In this document: positions 63,208-64,000 of the stretch, piece after piece | Position numbering within the stretch: position 1 is the first letter of the stretch | Layout: each line of letters begins with the position of its first letter | DNA from: Coriobacteriia bacterium | Lineage (GTDB): Bacteria > Actinomycetota > Coriobacteriia > Anaerosomatales > PALSA-660 | Length of the DNA: 64,000 nt | Reading direction: 5' to 3' | Assembly (NCBI GenBank): GCA_030652345.1 | Contig: JAUSAU010000002.1 | Span: 8,830 to 72,829, forward strand | Notes under the pieces: generated by a model | What the model was told of the DNA's origin: nothing | Seen by the model: the letters and a program-made list of their open reading frames with translations, nothing else | The model's database searches: none | Position numbers and translations under genes: made by a program

Positions 63208-63780
63208 ATGCCCATCGACAAGAAGGAGTCGGCTCGCCGCAGCGCGCTGGCCGCGCGCGACTCGATCGATGCCGGTGAGCGCGACGATGCGGCTCGCAGG
63301 GTTGCAGCCCGTGTGGCGGATCTGCCCGAGGCGCGGGGCGTCCGTTCGGTACTCGCTTACGCAGCCATGCGCGACGAACTCGATCCGGCCTTCGCGGTCG
63401 CCGCGCTGACCGCCGCCGGCGCACGCATCGCATTCCCCCGCGTCTGCGGGCCCGGCGAGCTGACGCTGCACTGGACCGAGGGCGGCGCGCTGACACCGGG
63501 CTACTGCGGCATCATGGAGCCCCGCGCCGATGCTCCGCTCGCGCAGCCGCAAGACTTCGACCTCGTCCTGGTGCCGGGGGTGGCGTTCGACGAATCGTGC
63601 TGCCGCCTGGGGCACGGCGGCGGCTTCTACGACCGCATGCTCCCGCTGATCGCACCGGGAGCCGTTTCCGTGGGGATCGCGTTCGAGGAGCAGATCACAG
63701 ACGCGCTGCCGCGCGAGGCGCACGACGTCCATGTGGACATCATCGTCACGCCGGACCGGGTGATCCGCAGGCCGCGTTAG
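63208..63780 (+). CDS. 5-formyltetrahydrofolate cyclo-ligase
   Basis: A 190-residue enzyme. Characteristic parts are DKKESARRSALAARDSI, VLAYAAMRDELDP, FDLVLVPGVAFDESCCRLGH and GGGFYDRML. It converts 5-formyl-THF to methenyl-THF with ATP. ATG 63208 has GGAGGAGG at good distance and is preferred over GTG 63190. Divergent from the sensor kinase; the 130 bases between show no clear promoter hexamers. Confidence 0.93.
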   Translation: MPIDKKESARRSALAARDSIDAGERDDAARRVAARVADLPEARGVRSVLAYAAMRDELDPAFAVAALTAAGARIAFPRVCGPGELTLHWTEGGALTPGYCGIMEPRADAPLAQPQDFDLVLVPGVAFDESCCRLGHGGGFYDRMLPLIAPGAVSVGIAFEEQITDALPREAHDVHVDIIVTPDRVIRRPR

Positions 63781-63799
63781 ATCGGGCCGTGCACCGGTC

Positions 63800-64000
63800 T
63801 CACGGGTGCATCGGCACGTTCCACGCGGGCGGCCGCGCGGGCACGGGCACCCGCTGCGTCTCGCCGCGTGCGACTTCCGGCAGCGGACCCATGATCTCGG
63901 AGAGCGTGACGAGGCGGAATCCTCGCCGCTGCAGTTGATCCACGATGGCCGGCAGCGCAGCGGCGGTGCGACTGCGATCCCCGCCTCCGTCGTGCATGAG
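63800..64000 (-). CDS. Polysaccharide deacetylase-like protein, C-terminal end only
   Basis: Only the last 67 codons are in the window; the gene runs past 64000. LMHDGGGDRSRTAAALPAIV and the following QLQRRGFRLVTLSEI match the C-terminal HDGGG/GYRFVTL pattern of NodB-type deacetylases. The tail is Pro-rich (VPVPARPPAWNVP). Catalytic Asp/His residues of the first half cannot be seen. Confidence 0.75.
   Translation of the reverse strand, partial: LMHDGGGDRSRTAAALPAIVDQLQRRGFRLVTLSEIMGPLPEVARGETQRVPVPARPPAWNVPMHP

Overview
The window is G+C-rich, gene-dense DNA with many GTG starts and GTGA/ATGA stop-start overlaps. It looks like a chromosomal segment of a deep-branching, probably anaerobic or microaerophilic member of the Actinomycetota, most plausibly Coriobacteriia-like. 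The evidence is the Ser/Thr kinase, FHA, PP2C, SEDS and PBP cell-wall cluster, a PASTA kinase, very large multihaem cytochromes, a cbb3-type oxidase and an NRAMP-related Mg transporter. The taxonomic assignment is inference from gene content. No insertion sequence, prophage, CRISPR array or rRNA was seen.

Layout. 0-16 kb holds a secreted PQQ-type sugar dehydrogenase, an O-antigen-ligase-like TPR membrane protein, a response regulator, a membrane sensor with a CX3CH motif, a 1073-residue multihaem cytochrome with 18 CXXCH and 10 widened CXnCH sites, a histidine kinase, a GH26-like secreted hydrolase, a B12-binding radical SAM enzyme, a lipoprotein and a beta-lactamase-fold hydrolase. 16-25 kb holds tRNA-Leu(CAG) and the cell-envelope signalling operon: kinase, fhaA, fhaB, PP2C phosphatase, a single-polypeptide SEDS-PBP fusion, and a PASTA kinase. 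25-30 kb is a four-gene minus-strand set for lipid-linked or surface glycans. 30-34 kb has a phosphoribosyltransferase and a divergent arsenic-type locus: arsR and a flavin reductase opposite a metallophosphoesterase and ACR3. 34-37 kb is the most accessory-looking stretch: RhuM, a 77-residue protein and an HTH-nucleotidyltransferase fusion with 10-bp direct repeats at its promoter, then small proteins. 37-41 kb is a MarR-controlled RND pump. 41-50 kb has tRNA-Arg(CCT) and a cbb3-type oxidase cluster in which the CcoO subunit carries four extra tandem cytochrome c domains, with assembly factors (CcoS, SafE-like, CcoI-like ATPase) interrupted by arcC. 50-55 kb has an ABC importer, GNAT, GalT-like and HAD genes. 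55-59 kb is a magnesium operon with an M-box riboswitch, a complete terminator/antiterminator, a divergent MgtE-like protein and an NRAMP-related transporter. 59-63 kb is a two-component relay cluster, followed by 5-formyl-THF cyclo-ligase and the truncated end of a polysaccharide deacetylase.

How it works together. Three themes stand out. The first is respiration: a multihaem electron conduit, a redox-like sensor, and a high-affinity oxidase with an on-board pentahaem donor arm. The second is phospho-regulated wall synthesis, in which polymerase and cross-linking enzyme are covalently joined. The third is metal homeostasis: Mg by riboswitch, As by ArsR-type control, Cu by a P-type ATPase. 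The most unusual items are the CcoO fusion with an apparently split-off CcoP anchor, the SEDS-PBP fusion, the widened haem motifs, the MgtE relative lacking its channel signature, and the RhuM/HTH-NTase module.
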